A stretch of DNA of 64,000 nucleotides, taken from positions 1-64,000 of the forward strand of contig NZ_AP025737.1 in NCBI RefSeq assembly GCF_023734115.1. Direction: 5' to 3'. The notes beneath the pieces were generated by a model. It ran no database searches, was not told the origin of the DNA, and was given only the letters and a program-made list of their open reading frames with translations. Position numbers and translations under genes: made by a program. Source of the DNA: Herbiconiux sp. L3-i23 (GTDB lineage: Bacteria > Actinomycetota > Actinomycetes > Actinomycetales > Microbacteriaceae). Each line of letters opens with the position of its first letter. Positions within the stretch are counted from its first letter, which is position 1. This document shows positions 47,285-56,756 of this stretch, one piece after another.

Positions 47285-48634
47285 ATGAGTGCGATGACAC
47301 TGCTCGAACGGATCTGGTCCGGTATCGGCGGCGATCCCGCCGCCATTGGCCGTGTCGACGAGGGGCCACGACCCGCCGGTATGTCTGAGCCGCTCTGGCG
47401 GCTCACCCACGATTCCATCGCCGCCGCCGCGTTGCAGGCCTCGGAGCTGGCCGGCGGATCGGCGCGCGTGCGACTGGACACCGACCGGGTGCTCACCTCG
47501 GTCACCAGCGAGCGGCACTTCCTCCTCGACGGGCAGCCGCCGCAGATTTGGAGCGACCTGTCCGGCTTCTGGCGCTCGGCCGACGGATGGATGCGCACGC
47601 ACACCAACTACCCCCACCATCGCGAACGCCTGCTGCGGTCGCTCGATCTCGCCGCAGGGGCCACCGTCGAGGAGTTCGCGGTGCGGGTCGCGATGAGCCA
47701 CGGCGCCGATGTCGAGTCGAGGGCTGCGGCGAACGGTGCGCTCGCCGTCCGGGTGCGCAGCGTGGGCGAATGGCGTGCGCACCCGGTGGGCGCCGCGGTG
47801 GGAGACGAGCCGCTCATCGGCATCGACCGCGACCTGGTGAATGCGCCCACCCGGTCTGCGCGGGGTTCGCGCCCGCTCGACGGCGTCAGGGTGCTCGACC
47901 TCACCCGGGTCATTGCAGGCCCGGTGGCGTCGCGGACGCTGGCGCTGTTCGGAGCCGACGTGCTCAGAGTCGACTCGCCCGACCTCGTCGAGCCGGAGTG
48001 GCAGCACCTCGACAGCGGCGCGGGCAAACGGTCGGCGCTTCTGCGGCTCTCGGACCGGTCCGCGCTCGACGATCTCCTCGCTGGCGCCGACGTCGTGCCG
48101 GTCGGCTACCGGCCGGGATCCCTCGACCGGTTCGGTCTCGATCCCGCCGGTCTGAGCGCGCGGTACCCCTCGCTCGTGGTCGGCCGGCTGGACGCGTGGG
48201 GGTGGGGCACCGAGTGGAGCTCACGCCGCGGGTTCGACAGCCTCGTACAGGCGGCGTCCGGCATCGCGGCGACGTCGAGTGCCGACGGGGACCACCCGGG
48301 AGCGCTGCCGTATCAGGCGCTCGACCACGCGAGCGGCTACCTGCTCGCGACCGGCGTCATGCGAGCACTGCAGCTGCGGGACGCCAATAGGGGAGGATCC
48401 GACGTTCGGGTGTCTCTGGCGCGGACCGCGCATGAACTGCTCGGGCTCGGCTTCGCAGGCCCGGAGCCGCTGCCGAGCTTCGAGCCCACCGTGACGGTGA
48501 TGGTCTCGGGGGCGGGACGCATCACCAGTACCGAACCGGCACCGGCGTTCGCCGGGTCACCGACCACGTGGCCGGCGGCGAGCAGATCGTGGGGAGGAGA
48601 TGAGCCGCGCTGGCTCGAGCGGCAGGCGCGCTGA
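47285..48634 (+). CDS. CoA-transferase family III (CaiB/BaiF) protein
   Basis: A 449-residue protein. The family III core is in the second half: LDGVRVLDLTRVIAGPVASRTLALFGADVLRVDSP, where the catalytic Asp would follow, and YQALDHASGYLLATGVMRAL. The N-terminal 190 residues resemble the split CoA-transferase pattern seen in actinobacterial relatives. Substrate unknown. ATG at 47285 chosen. Convergent with the DUF2200 gene (one base between stops). Confidence 0.85.
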   Translation: MSAMTLLERIWSGIGGDPAAIGRVDEGPRPAGMSEPLWRLTHDSIAAAALQASELAGGSARVRLDTDRVLTSVTSERHFLLDGQPPQIWSDLSGFWRSADGWMRTHTNYPHHRERLLRSLDLAAGATVEEFAVRVAMSHGADVESRAAANGALAVRVRSVGEWRAHPVGAAVGDEPLIGIDRDLVNAPTRSARGSRPLDGVRVLDLTRVIAGPVASRTLALFGADVLRVDSPDLVEPEWQHLDSGAGKRSALLRLSDRSALDDLLAGADVVPVGYRPGSLDRFGLDPAGLSARYPSLVVGRLDAWGWGTEWSSRRGFDSLVQAASGIAATSSADGDHPGALPYQALDHASGYLLATGVMRALQLRDANRGGSDVRVSLARTAHELLGLGFAGPEPLPSFEPTVTVMVSGAGRITSTEPAPAFAGSPTTWPAASRSWGGDEPRWLERQAR

Positions 48635-48635
48635 T

Positions 48636-48998
48636 TCAGCCCGCGGGGACGGGCGGCGGAGTGCGCAGCACCTTCTGCATCGACTTCCCGCGCGCCACCT
48701 CGTCGATGAGCTTGTCGAGGTAGCGGATCTTCTGCATCAGCGGATCCTCGATCTCCTCGACCCGGACTCCGCAGATCACGCCGGTGATGGAGGCGCTAGC
48801 GGGGTTGAGTTCCACCCCGCCGAAGAACTGCTCGAAGGTCGTGCCCGCGGCGAGATGTCCCTGCATCGTCGGCTCGTCGACACCGGTGAGCCACTCGATG
48901 ACCTCGTCGAGTTCGGCCTTCGAGTGTCCCTTCCGCTCGAGCTTCTGCAGGTAGAGCGGATAGACCGACGCGACGGGCATGGAGAAGATCCGGCTCAT
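48636..48998 (-). CDS. DUF2200 protein
   Basis: A 120-residue cytoplasmic protein that matches the DUF2200 family over its length (MSRIFSMPVASVYPLYLQKLERKGHSK is its start region; ITGVICGVRVEEIEDPLMQKIRYLDKLIDE is the central block). The family is widespread and of unknown function. ATG at 48998; the same frame continues upstream as a shadow of the SDR gene. Confidence 0.88.
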   Translation of the reverse strand: MSRIFSMPVASVYPLYLQKLERKGHSKAELDEVIEWLTGVDEPTMQGHLAAGTTFEQFFGGVELNPASASITGVICGVRVEEIEDPLMQKIRYLDKLIDEVARGKSMQKVLRTPPPVPAG

Positions 48999-49087
48999 GC
49001 CACGCAGGCTACGACGCAAGTACCGTTCGCCGGAAGCCCTCCCGTCCCGCGCCTTCCGAGAGACGCGGGATGGGGGAGACCGCAGCC

Positions 49088-49840
49088 TCAGTGGGCGGAG
49101 TAGCCACCGTCGACCAGGTGGTAGCTGCCTGAGATGAAGGACGCGGCGTCGCTCAGCAGGAACAGTGTCAGCGCGGCGACCTCCTTGTCCGTGCCGAGAC
49201 GACCTGCCGCGTGCTCGCCTTCGAGCGCGACGAGAGCCTCGGCCGAGAGGCTCGACCGGACGAGGGGCGTGTCGATGAAGCCGGGGCCGACGGCGTTGGT
49301 GCGCACGCCCTGGGCCGTGTACTCGAGTGCGGCGACCTTGGTCAGGCCGACGAGGGCGTGCTTGCTCGCCACATACGCGGCGTTCTGCGCGATACCGACC
49401 GAGCCGAGGACCGAGGCCATGTTGACCACGGCGCCGCCGCCGGATTCGACGATGGCCGGGAGCTGGAACTTGAGGCCGTAGAAGACGCCGTCGAGGTCGA
49501 CCGCGCGCACGCGATCCCATGCAGCGACGTCGTAGTCGCCGATCGTCTGGGGCGGAGCGCCGATCCCCGCATTGTTGACGGCGAGGTGGAGGCCCCCGAA
49601 GGTCTCCTTCGCGAACGCGACGGCCGCCTCCGAGTCCTTCCACTCGGCGGTGTTCTGTACGAACGCCGCCGCGGAGCCGCCGGCCGCGACGATCTCGTCG
49701 ACGACGCTCTGCGCGGCCTCCCGCTTGATGTCGGTCACGACGACCGATGCGCCCTCGGCGGCGAGCTCACGCGAGATCTCCGCCCCGATTCCGCTTCCTC
49801 CGCCGGTGACGACGGCCACTCTGCTGTCGAACCTGGCCAT
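49088..49840 (-). CDS. Short-chain dehydrogenase/reductase
   Basis: A 250-residue NAD(P)-dependent oxidoreductase. Rossmann motif TGGGSGIG near residue 12, NNAG in HLAVNNAGIG, the catalytic Ser in NMASVLGSVG and Tyr-Lys in AAYVASKHAL. VVTDI at the end of strand 2 has Asp, which favours NAD. Substrate unknown. ATG at 49840 with GAGGAAG upstream. Divergent from the VOC gene. Confidence 0.92.
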   Translation of the reverse strand: MARFDSRVAVVTGGGSGIGAEISRELAAEGASVVVTDIKREAAQSVVDEIVAAGGSAAAFVQNTAEWKDSEAAVAFAKETFGGLHLAVNNAGIGAPPQTIGDYDVAAWDRVRAVDLDGVFYGLKFQLPAIVESGGGAVVNMASVLGSVGIAQNAAYVASKHALVGLTKVAALEYTAQGVRTNAVGPGFIDTPLVRSSLSAEALVALEGEHAAGRLGTDKEVAALTLFLLSDAASFISGSYHLVDGGYSAH

Positions 49841-49956
49841 GACGACCACTTCCTCACTACCTCGATGGTCCCTGCTCTTCCGCTCCCGATGCTGGCGGCG
49901 GAGCATGAGTGGGCACCGATGATCCGGTGCGATCCCGCTGAGCGAAGGAGCCGGTC

Positions 49957-50334
49957 ATGGCGCGACCCGTCGTCCACTTCGAGATCACCGGACGCGATCC
50001 GGATGCTCTGCGGTCCTTCTACGCCCGGGTCTTCGACTGGGATTTCGACACCGCGTCGCCTGTGGCGCCCGAGGTCTCCGACGAGGGTCGGTACGGCTTC
50101 ATCGAGACCGGCGAGGAGGGCGGCATCCCGGGAGGAGTCGGCGGGGGAGCGGAGCACGAGCCGCGCGCGATCTTCTACGTGTCGGTCGACGATGTCGCCG
50201 CGGCGCTCGCCGACGCGGTCGATGCCGGCGGGACCGCCGTGATGGGTCCCGCGGCGAACCCGAACGGCAGACTCGTCGTCGCCCACTTCCGCGACCCGGA
50301 GGGCAACCTCGTCGGGCTCGCCGGACCGCGCTGA
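49957..50334 (+). CDS. VOC-superfamily protein (glyoxalase/bleomycin resistance fold)
   Basis: A 125-residue single VOC domain: VVHFEITGRDPDALRSFYARVFDW at the start and HFRDPEGNLVGLAG at the end are family hallmarks. His and Glu candidates for metal binding are present, but the reaction is unknown. ATG with GGAG about 10 bases upstream. Ends two bases before the convergent HAD gene. Confidence 0.88.
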   Translation: MARPVVHFEITGRDPDALRSFYARVFDWDFDTASPVAPEVSDEGRYGFIETGEEGGIPGGVGGGAEHEPRAIFYVSVDDVAAALADAVDAGGTAVMGPAANPNGRLVVAHFRDPEGNLVGLAGPR

Positions 50335-50336
50335 GC

Positions 50337-50993
50337 TCAGCCGAGCAGTTCGGCGCGCAGTTCCGCGGGGTCGGCGGCGATCGCGATCGCCCCGGTCCAC
50401 TCGGCCGGCGATCCGTAACCCCATTCGACGGAGATGGTCGGGACGCCGTTGGCGCGGGCGCCGATCACGTCGTGGGTGCGGTCTCCGACCATCACCGGGT
50501 TCGACAGGTCGACGCCGTCGGCCCGAAGGTGATCGAGCACCCAGGCGACGACGTCCTCCTTCTCGCTGCGGGTCTCGTCGTCGCTGCCGCCGCCGATGAA
50601 GGTGAAGAGGTGGTCGAGCCCGTAGTGGGCGAGGATGCGCTTCGCCTGCCGTTCCGGCTTCGACGTCGCGAGAGCGAGCGGGATCCCGGCGTCGTGCACA
50701 GCGTGGAGAACCTCGGGAACGCCCGGGTACAGGGTGCTGTCGAAGGCGCCACGGGCTTGGTATTCCTCGCGGTAGATCTCGAGGGCGCGCTGCCGCTGGT
50801 CCTCGGGGATGCGCATGGCGGCGAAGCCGTCCATGATCGGCGGGCCGATGAACTCCAGCAGCTCCGAGGGGCGGGGCGTCGGGCGGCCGAGCTGTTCAAG
50901 GGTGTGGATCAGTGACGCCGTGATCCCCGACGCGGAGTCGGTGATGGTGCCGTCGAGGTCGAACAGCACGGCGGTCCAGGGTCGTTGGGTCAC
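50337..50993 (-). CDS. HAD-superfamily phosphatase, phosphoglycolate phosphatase-like
   Basis: A 218-residue HAD hydrolase. Motif I is LFDLDGTITDS with the nucleophile Asp, motif II is LATSKPERQ, motif III Lys is in RSEKEDVV and motif IV is VMVGDRTHDVIGA. The cap is of the small alpha-helical type, as in Gph/PpaX enzymes. The GTG at 50993 has AGGG at a good distance; an earlier GTG at 51014 lacks one. Substrate not determined. Confidence 0.9.
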   Translation of the reverse strand: MTQRPWTAVLFDLDGTITDSASGITASLIHTLEQLGRPTPRPSELLEFIGPPIMDGFAAMRIPEDQRQRALEIYREEYQARGAFDSTLYPGVPEVLHAVHDAGIPLALATSKPERQAKRILAHYGLDHLFTFIGGGSDDETRSEKEDVVAWVLDHLRADGVDLSNPVMVGDRTHDVIGARANGVPTISVEWGYGSPAEWTGAIAIAADPAELRAELLG

Positions 50994-51040
50994 CCGCGCC
51001 ACCCTATCCGCCACGCGTTGCCTGTCCGTTCAGGCGTACC

Positions 51041-51409
51041 CGGTCGTTGAGAAGGACACGAGTCCCCGCCCGGTCGTTGAGTAGGCGCGCCAGCGCCGTA
51101 TCGAAACGGCTCGAGTAAGCGAGGAACGAGCGCATCGAGAGCAGACGTGCTGTGGTCTCGATGCGCTCCGCTTACTCGACCCGTCTCGATACGCTCCTTC
51201 GTCGCTACTCGACGACCGGGTCGGGGTTCGACCCTTGAGAGGGTCGCCGGTTGCCAACTCCGGTCGTTGAGTAGGCGCGCCAGCGCCGTATCGAAACGGC
51301 TCGAGTAAGCGAGGAACGAGCGCATCGAGAGCGCAGTGCTGTGGTCTCGGTGCGCTTCGCTTACTCGACCCGTCTCGATACGCTCCTTCGTCGCTACTCG
51401 ACGACCGGG
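51041..51409. repeat. Pair of palindromic intergenic repeats
   Basis: Two near-identical units (51071-51220 and 51261-51409). Each starts CGGTCGTTGAGTAGGCGCGC and ends in a near-complementary CTACTCGACGACCGG, with internal arms CTCGAGTAAGCGAGGAACGA and CCGCTTACTCGACCCG, so each can fold into a long hairpin. A fragment, CGGTCGTTGAG, sits at 51041. They fill the gap between the HAD gene and nucS; no gene is seen. REP-like elements of this kind are common in Microbacteriaceae. Confidence 0.88.
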
Positions 51410-51415
51410 TCGGGG

Positions 51416-52111
51416 TCAGAAGAGGCGGGACTCGGCGTCGTCCATGCCGCGCATCGCGTCGTAGTCGAGCACCAGGCAGCGGATGCCGCGGTCCTGAGCG
51501 AGCGTGCGCGCCTGCGGTTTGATCTCCTGCGCGGCGAACACCCCGGTGACGGGAGCCAGGTGCGGATCCCGGTTCATCAGCTCGAGGTAGCGGGTCAGCT
51601 GCTCGACCCCGTCGATGTCGCCGCGCCGCTTCAGCTCGACCGCGACCGACCTGCCCTCGGCGTCGCGGGCGAGGATGTCGACCGGACCGATGGCGGTCAT
51701 GTACTCGCGGCGCACCAGGGTGTGGCCGGGGCCGAGGAGTTCGATCTGCTCGGCGAGCAGCTTCTGCAGATCGGCTTCGACGCCGTCCTTCACCAGCCCG
51801 GGGTCGATGCCGAGCTCGTGCGAGCTGTCGGAGAGCACCTCGAACAGCGAGACGACGAGCTTGTCGTTCGTCTTGCCCGCCGTGACCGTCCACAGCTCGG
51901 TGATACCCGCCGCGCGCTGAGCGTCGTCGGGCTCGCCGACGACGAGCGAGCAGGGCGGGCTCATCCAGTTGAGCGGCTTGTACGAGCCGCCGTCGGAGTG
52001 GATGAGGACGCTGCCGTCGGCCTTCACCATCAGCACCCGCGTGGCGAGCGGCAGATGCGCGGAGAGGCGACCGGCGTAGTCGACTGAGCAACGGGCGACG
52101 ACGAGACGCAT
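51416..52111 (-). CDS. nucS: Mismatch-specific endonuclease NucS (EndoMS)
   Basis: Cuts both strands at mismatches and provides the non-canonical mismatch repair used by actinobacteria that lack MutS/MutL. The 231-residue protein has the N-terminal DNA-binding domain ([20 protein letters not shown]) and a RecB-like nuclease domain with the catalytic residues in [10 protein letters not shown] and [12 protein letters not shown] at 52111. Usually works with the beta clamp. Confidence 0.94.
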   Translation of the reverse strand: MRLVVARCSVDYAGRLSAHLPLATRVLMVKADGSVLIHSDGGSYKPLNWMSPPCSLVVGEPDDAQRAAGITELWTVTAGKTNDKLVVSLFEVLSDSSHELGIDPGLVKDGVEADLQKLLAEQIELLGPGHTLVRREYMTAIGPVDILARDAEGRSVAVELKRRGDIDGVEQLTRYLELMNRDPHLAPVTGVFAAQEIKPQARTLAQDRGIRCLVLDYDAMRGMDDAESRLF

Positions 52112-52120
52112 TAGTCGATG

Positions 52121-53350
52121 TTAAGCCGCGGAACGCTCCTGCGCGGCAGGCTGCGGTTCGCGCGCGGCGGGGCTCGCGATGCCGGCGAGGGCGATGAGCA
52201 CCAGCACGGGGATCAGCCCGAGAAGCAGCCCGACGTGGTCGCCGAGGAAGCCGATCAGCGGCGGCCCGGCGAGGAAGGCGAGGTATCCGATCGTCGACAC
52301 CACACTCACCCGGCCGGCCGCCTTGCGCGGGTCGTCGGCCGCCGCGGACATCCCCACCGGGAAGCCGAGCGCAGCCCCGAGACCCCACAGCACTGTCGCG
52401 GCGATGGCGACGGCTGGATCCGGCACGAAGATGACGAGACCCAGCCCGAGCACCGCCGCGACGGCGGAGGCGCGCAGGACGGGGACGCGGCCGAAACGGT
52501 CGAGGAGCTTCACCCCGGCGAGGCGGCCGACCGTCATCGACAACAGGAAGAGGGAGAGCACCAGGGCGGCCTGGTCGTTGGCGAGGCCGTGCCCGTCGAC
52601 CATGGCGAGCGCGAGCCAGTCGTTCGCCGACCCTTCGGCGAAGGCCATGCCGAGCACGATCACGCCGATCATCAGGGTGCGCGGCTCGGTCCACGCCGAC
52701 AGTCGCGAGCGGATGCCCGGATGCGCGGACTCGGTGCCCGGCTCCTCAGGTTCGATGTCGGCGAGCTCCGACTGGAAGAACCGCACCGCCACGAGGAGGC
52801 TCGCGAGGATGAGGACGCTCATGACCCCCGTGTGCACGAGCAGCGGGATGTCGAGTGCTTCGGCGGCGGCGCCGATCGCGGTGCCGACGACGGTGCCGAC
52901 GCTGAACATGGCGTGGAAGATCGGCATCACCGCGCGTCCGAGCATCCGCTCGTTCGCGGCACCCGACACGTTCATCGCGACGTCGCAGCAGCCGTTGCCC
53001 GCGCCGAACAGGGCGAGCCCCGCGAAGGTGAGCCAGACGCTGTCCACCCCGACCCCCACCGCGGCGATCGGCAGGCCGAACACTCCGATGCCGAGTGCGA
53101 GCAGCAGGGTGCGCGTCGCACCGAAGCGGGCGATGATGTGGCTCGCGAGGCTGAGACCGACGATGGATCCGGCGGCGACTCCGAAGAGCACGATGCCGAT
53201 GACGGTGGTCGAGACCTCGAGTTCGTCGCGAACCCGGGGGACGCGCGAGAGCCAGGTCGCGATCGCGAGACCCGAGAGGCCGAACGTGACGAAGACGGCG
53301 TTGCGCCAGGCGGTGATCTGCGGTCGGGAGGGCAGCGCCGGCGAAGTCAC
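52121..53350 (-). CDS. MFS transporter, YbjJ-like
   Basis: A 409-residue protein with twelve hydrophobic segments. It carries the MFS loop motif (GLSLASHIIARFGATRTLL, and VKLLDRFGRVPVLRAS in the second half). Substrate unknown; similar sequences are annotated as predicted fosmidomycin-type or YbjJ transporters. GTG start lies directly behind the MATE stop (no gap), so the two transporters are likely co-transcribed. Confidence 0.88.
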   Translation of the reverse strand: MTSPALPSRPQITAWRNAVFVTFGLSGLAIATWLSRVPRVRDELEVSTTVIGIVLFGVAAGSIVGLSLASHIIARFGATRTLLLALGIGVFGLPIAAVGVGVDSVWLTFAGLALFGAGNGCCDVAMNVSGAANERMLGRAVMPIFHAMFSVGTVVGTAIGAAAEALDIPLLVHTGVMSVLILASLLVAVRFFQSELADIEPEEPGTESAHPGIRSRLSAWTEPRTLMIGVIVLGMAFAEGSANDWLALAMVDGHGLANDQAALVLSLFLLSMTVGRLAGVKLLDRFGRVPVLRASAVAAVLGLGLVIFVPDPAVAIAATVLWGLGAALGFPVGMSAAADDPRKAAGRVSVVSTIGYLAFLAGPPLIGFLGDHVGLLLGLIPVLVLIALAGIASPAAREPQPAAQERSAA

Positions 53351-54709
53351 CTACGAAAGCCTAATGTCGGCCTCCGACTGCCCGATGGGGATCCATGCGG
53401 TTCCTCGCGCCCGCAATCCGAGGGTGACGGCACGGGCGCCGAGCATGCCGACGCCCAGCGCGATCCACAGCCCGGCGACCGCGAGGCGCGGATCGTCGGG
53501 GGCGAAGGCCACCGCCGGCCACAGAGCGAGCAGGTACACGCCAAGGTTGACGACCCCCGCGAGCGCGAGGTAGCGCCCGTCGCCGGCGCCGATCAAAACG
53601 CCGTCGAGCACGAACACGTACCCGGCGAGCGGTAGAGCGGCGGCCGTGAGGAGCGACGCCACGGTCAGCGCCTCGCGCACGACGGGGTCGGAGGTGAACA
53701 CGACGCCGAGCAGCGGGGATGCGAGCGCGAGAAGCAGCCCGAGCGCCAGCCCCGCCAGGAGCCCGGACCGCACGAGCCGCCGCGTGATGGCGACGACACG
53801 GGGCACGTCCGCGGCGCCGATACCGTGCCCGATCATCGCCTGACCCGCGATCGCGAGGGCATCGAGGGCGAAGGCGGCGGCGAGGAACACCGTCATCGCA
53901 ACCTGCATCGTCGCCAACTCGATTACCCCGAGGGCGGCCGCCGCCGCGGTCGTCGCCACGAACGATGCGCGGAGGCTCAGTGTTCGGAGGAACAGCCAGC
54001 CGCCGCCGAGGGCCGCGGCGCTGACACCGCTGAGTCCGGGCCGCAGTCGAGCTCCGACCGGCCGGGCTGCCCGCACGGCGAGTACCGCGTAGACGAGCGC
54101 CATCGCCCATTGTGCGATCACGGTGCCGAGGGCCGACCCGGCGATGCCGAGCCCGGCGCCGTAGATCAGGAGCGCATTGAGCACCGCGTTCGCCGCGAAC
54201 CCGATGCCCGCCACCACGAGGGTCGTGCGGGTGTCCTGGAGTCCGCGCAGCAGACCGCTCGCGGCGATCACGACGAGCATCGCCGGCACACCCCAGAGCG
54301 ACAGCGAGTAGTAGGTGATCGCCGCCTCCGCGACGGGTGCCTCCGTCCCGAACGCGCCCACCACCAGAGGGGCGGTGGGGATGCCGACGGCCGTGATGAC
54401 CGCGCCCAGGCCGAGAGCGAGCCACATCCCGTCGATCCCCGCCGTCACAGCCCCCGCCCGATCGCCGGCGCCGAGGCGTCTCGCGACCGCCGGTGTGGTG
54501 GCGTAAGCGAGGAAGATCAGCAGCCCGATGAGGGTCTGCAGCACCGTGCTCGCGATACTCAGCCCGCCGAGCGCGACCTCGCCGAGATGACCGACGAGCG
54601 CCGTGTCGGTGAGAAGGAACAGCGGCTCGGCCACCAGGGCGCCGAGGGCGGGCACGGCGAGGCGCGCGATCTCACGATCGAGGGGGGAGAGGAGCTGTCG
54701 TCGTGTCAT
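53351..54709 (-). CDS. MATE-family efflux transporter (DinF-like)
   Basis: A 452-residue protein with twelve transmembrane segments. N-terminal LDREIARLAVPALGALVAEPLFLLTDTALVGHLG is the DinF-type signature region, and GLLRGLQDTRTTL follows in the loop. Exports cationic compounds by Na+ or H+ antiport in characterised relatives. ATG at 54709. Its start region overlaps, on the opposite strand, the upstream side of the M13 peptidase gene. Confidence 0.9.
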   Translation of the reverse strand: MTRRQLLSPLDREIARLAVPALGALVAEPLFLLTDTALVGHLGEVALGGLSIASTVLQTLIGLLIFLAYATTPAVARRLGAGDRAGAVTAGIDGMWLALGLGAVITAVGIPTAPLVVGAFGTEAPVAEAAITYYSLSLWGVPAMLVVIAASGLLRGLQDTRTTLVVAGIGFAANAVLNALLIYGAGLGIAGSALGTVIAQWAMALVYAVLAVRAARPVGARLRPGLSGVSAAALGGGWLFLRTLSLRASFVATTAAAAALGVIELATMQVAMTVFLAAAFALDALAIAGQAMIGHGIGAADVPRVVAITRRLVRSGLLAGLALGLLLALASPLLGVVFTSDPVVREALTVASLLTAAALPLAGYVFVLDGVLIGAGDGRYLALAGVVNLGVYLLALWPAVAFAPDDPRLAVAGLWIALGVGMLGARAVTLGLRARGTAWIPIGQSEADIRLS

Positions 54710-54785
54710 GGCCGAATCCGACGCTAGGGCATGTCTCGACCCGCTTCCCGGCGAGTCGGCCGTGCTCGCCCTACTCTGGAACGCG

Positions 54786-56756
54786 ATGAGCGAGATCACC
54801 GAGCCCGCCCTGCCCTCCGGCCTGAACTCCGACGACTTCGATCCGGAGGTCCGCCCGCAGGACGACCTGTTCCGCCACGTCAACGGACGGTGGATCGACC
54901 GCACCGAGATCCCCTCCGACCGGGCGCGGTACGGCTCCTTCTACCTGCTCGCCGAGCGGGCCGAGGAAGCGGTGCGCGACATCATCGTCGAGGCGCAGAC
55001 CGCCTCGGAAGGATCGCAGGAGCGCGCCATCGGCGACCTCTTCGCGAGTTTCATGGACGAGGAGCGCGTCGAGGCGCTCGGCAGCGCGCCCCTCACCGCC
55101 ATGCTCGACGAGGTCCGCGCCGTCGACTCGATCCCGGCGCTGCTCCAGACCGTCGGACGTTTGGAGCGCAGCGGCACCTCCGGGGTGCTGCGGCTCTTCA
55201 TCGACAACGACCCGGGCAACCCCGAGCGCTACCTCGTCTTCATCGAGCAGGGCGGCATCGGCCTGCCCGATGAGAGCTACTACCGCGACGACAAGTTCGC
55301 CGACGTCCGCGCCGCGTACCTCGCGCACCTCGAGCGGGTCTTCGCTCTCGCCGACTGGCCCGATGCGGCGCTCGCCGCCGAGCGGGTGTTCGAGCTCGAG
55401 ACCGCCGTCGCCGCCACCCACTGGGACAACGTGCGCACCCGCGACAGCGAGGCCACCTACAACCTCCGCTCCTGGCAGGACGTGCAGGAGCTGGCGGGCG
55501 TCGACCTCGCGCCGTGGCTCACCGGCCTCGACGCGCCCGCCTCGGCGCTCGATGAGGTCGTCGTCCGTGAGCCCGACTTCCTCGCCGGTGTCGGACCCCT
55601 GCTCGTCGAGGACCGACGGGACGCCTGGCGCGACTGGCTCGCGTGGCAGGTCATCCGCAGCACCTCGCCGTACCTGCCCGACGCGTTCGTCGCCGCGAAC
55701 TTCGACTTCTACGGGCGCACCCTCACCGGCACGCCCGACATCCGCGCCCGGTGGAAGCGCGGCGTCTCGCTCGTCGAAGGCGCGCTCGGCGAGGCGGTGG
55801 GCCGCACCTATGTCGAGCGGCACTTCCCGCCCGCCGCGAAGACCGAGATGGATGTGCTCGTCGGCCGCCTGATCGAGGCCTACCGTCGCTCCATCACCGC
55901 CCTCGATTGGATGAGCGAGGAGACCCGCGCCCGGGCGCTCGACAAGCTCGACAAGTTCGTGCCCAAGATCGGCTATCCGGCGAAGTGGCGCGACTACTCG
56001 TCGCTCGTGATCGACGCCACCGACCTGCTCGGCAACGTCCGCCGCGCGAACGAGTTCGAATTCGCGCGGGAGCTCGCGAAGATCGGCGCCCCGCTCGACC
56101 GCGACGAGTGGTTCATGACGCCGCAGACGGTCAACGCGTACTACAACCCCGGCTTCAACGAGATCGTCTTCCCCGCCGCGATCCTGCAGTTCCCGTTCTT
56201 CGTGGAAGGCCGCGACCCGGCCGCGAACTACGGTGCGATCGGCGCGGTGATCGGCCACGAGATCGGCCACGGCTTCGACGATCAGGGGTCGCGCTTCGAC
56301 GGCGACGGCCGACTCACCGACTGGTGGACGCCGGAGGACCGCGCGGCGTTCGAGGAACGCACCGCGAGCCTCATCGCCCAGTACGACGCGCTCGAACCGG
56401 CGCAGACGCCGGGGCACCACGTCAACGGTGCACTCACCATCGGCGAGAACATCGGCGACCTCGGTGGACTCGGCATCGCCTGGAAGGCGTACCTGCTCTC
56501 GCTCGAGGGGGAGGAGCCGCCGGTCATCGACGGCCTCACCGGAGCGCAGCGTTTCTTCCTCTCCTGGGCGCAGGCCTGGCAGCAGAAGTCCCGCACCGAA
56601 GAGGTGCTCCGTCTCCTCGCCATCGACCCGCACTCGCCGAGCGAGTTCCGGTGCAACCAGATCGTGCGCAACCTCGCTCCCTTCTACGACGCCTTCGACG
56701 TCCGCGAGGGTGATGCGCTGTGGCTGCCACCCGAGACCCGCGTAACCATCTGGTGA
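54786..56756 (+). CDS. M13-family (neprilysin/PepO-type) zinc metallopeptidase
   Basis: A 656-residue endopeptidase. The zinc-binding HEIGH motif has His491, Glu492 and His495 (VIGHEIGHGFDDQG); the third ligand Glu and the catalytic Asp are in GENIGDLGG. The substrate-binding motif NAYYNP is also present. No signal peptide, so it is probably cytoplasmic, as in other actinobacterial PepO proteins. ATG at 54786; stop overlaps the next GTG by four bases. Confidence 0.93.
   Translation: MSEITEPALPSGLNSDDFDPEVRPQDDLFRHVNGRWIDRTEIPSDRARYGSFYLLAERAEEAVRDIIVEAQTASEGSQERAIGDLFASFMDEERVEALGSAPLTAMLDEVRAVDSIPALLQTVGRLERSGTSGVLRLFIDNDPGNPERYLVFIEQGGIGLPDESYYRDDKFADVRAAYLAHLERVFALADWPDAALAAERVFELETAVAATHWDNVRTRDSEATYNLRSWQDVQELAGVDLAPWLTGLDAPASALDEVVVREPDFLAGVGPLLVEDRRDAWRDWLAWQVIRSTSPYLPDAFVAANFDFYGRTLTGTPDIRARWKRGVSLVEGALGEAVGRTYVERHFPPAAKTEMDVLVGRLIEAYRRSITALDWMSEETRARALDKLDKFVPKIGYPAKWRDYSSLVIDATDLLGNVRRANEFEFARELAKIGAPLDRDEWFMTPQTVNAYYNPGFNEIVFPAAILQFPFFVEGRDPAANYGAIGAVIGHEIGHGFDDQGSRFDGDGRLTDWWTPEDRAAFEERTASLIAQYDALEPAQTPGHHVNGALTIGENIGDLGGLGIAWKAYLLSLEGEEPPVIDGLTGAQRFFLSWAQAWQQKSRTEEVLRLLAIDPHSPSEFRCNQIVRNLAPFYDAFDVREGDALWLPPETRVTIW

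Noticed and set aside
51041-51409. CRISPR array
   Set aside because: Only two long units with internal symmetry and no short regular repeats or spacers; no cas genes in the window.
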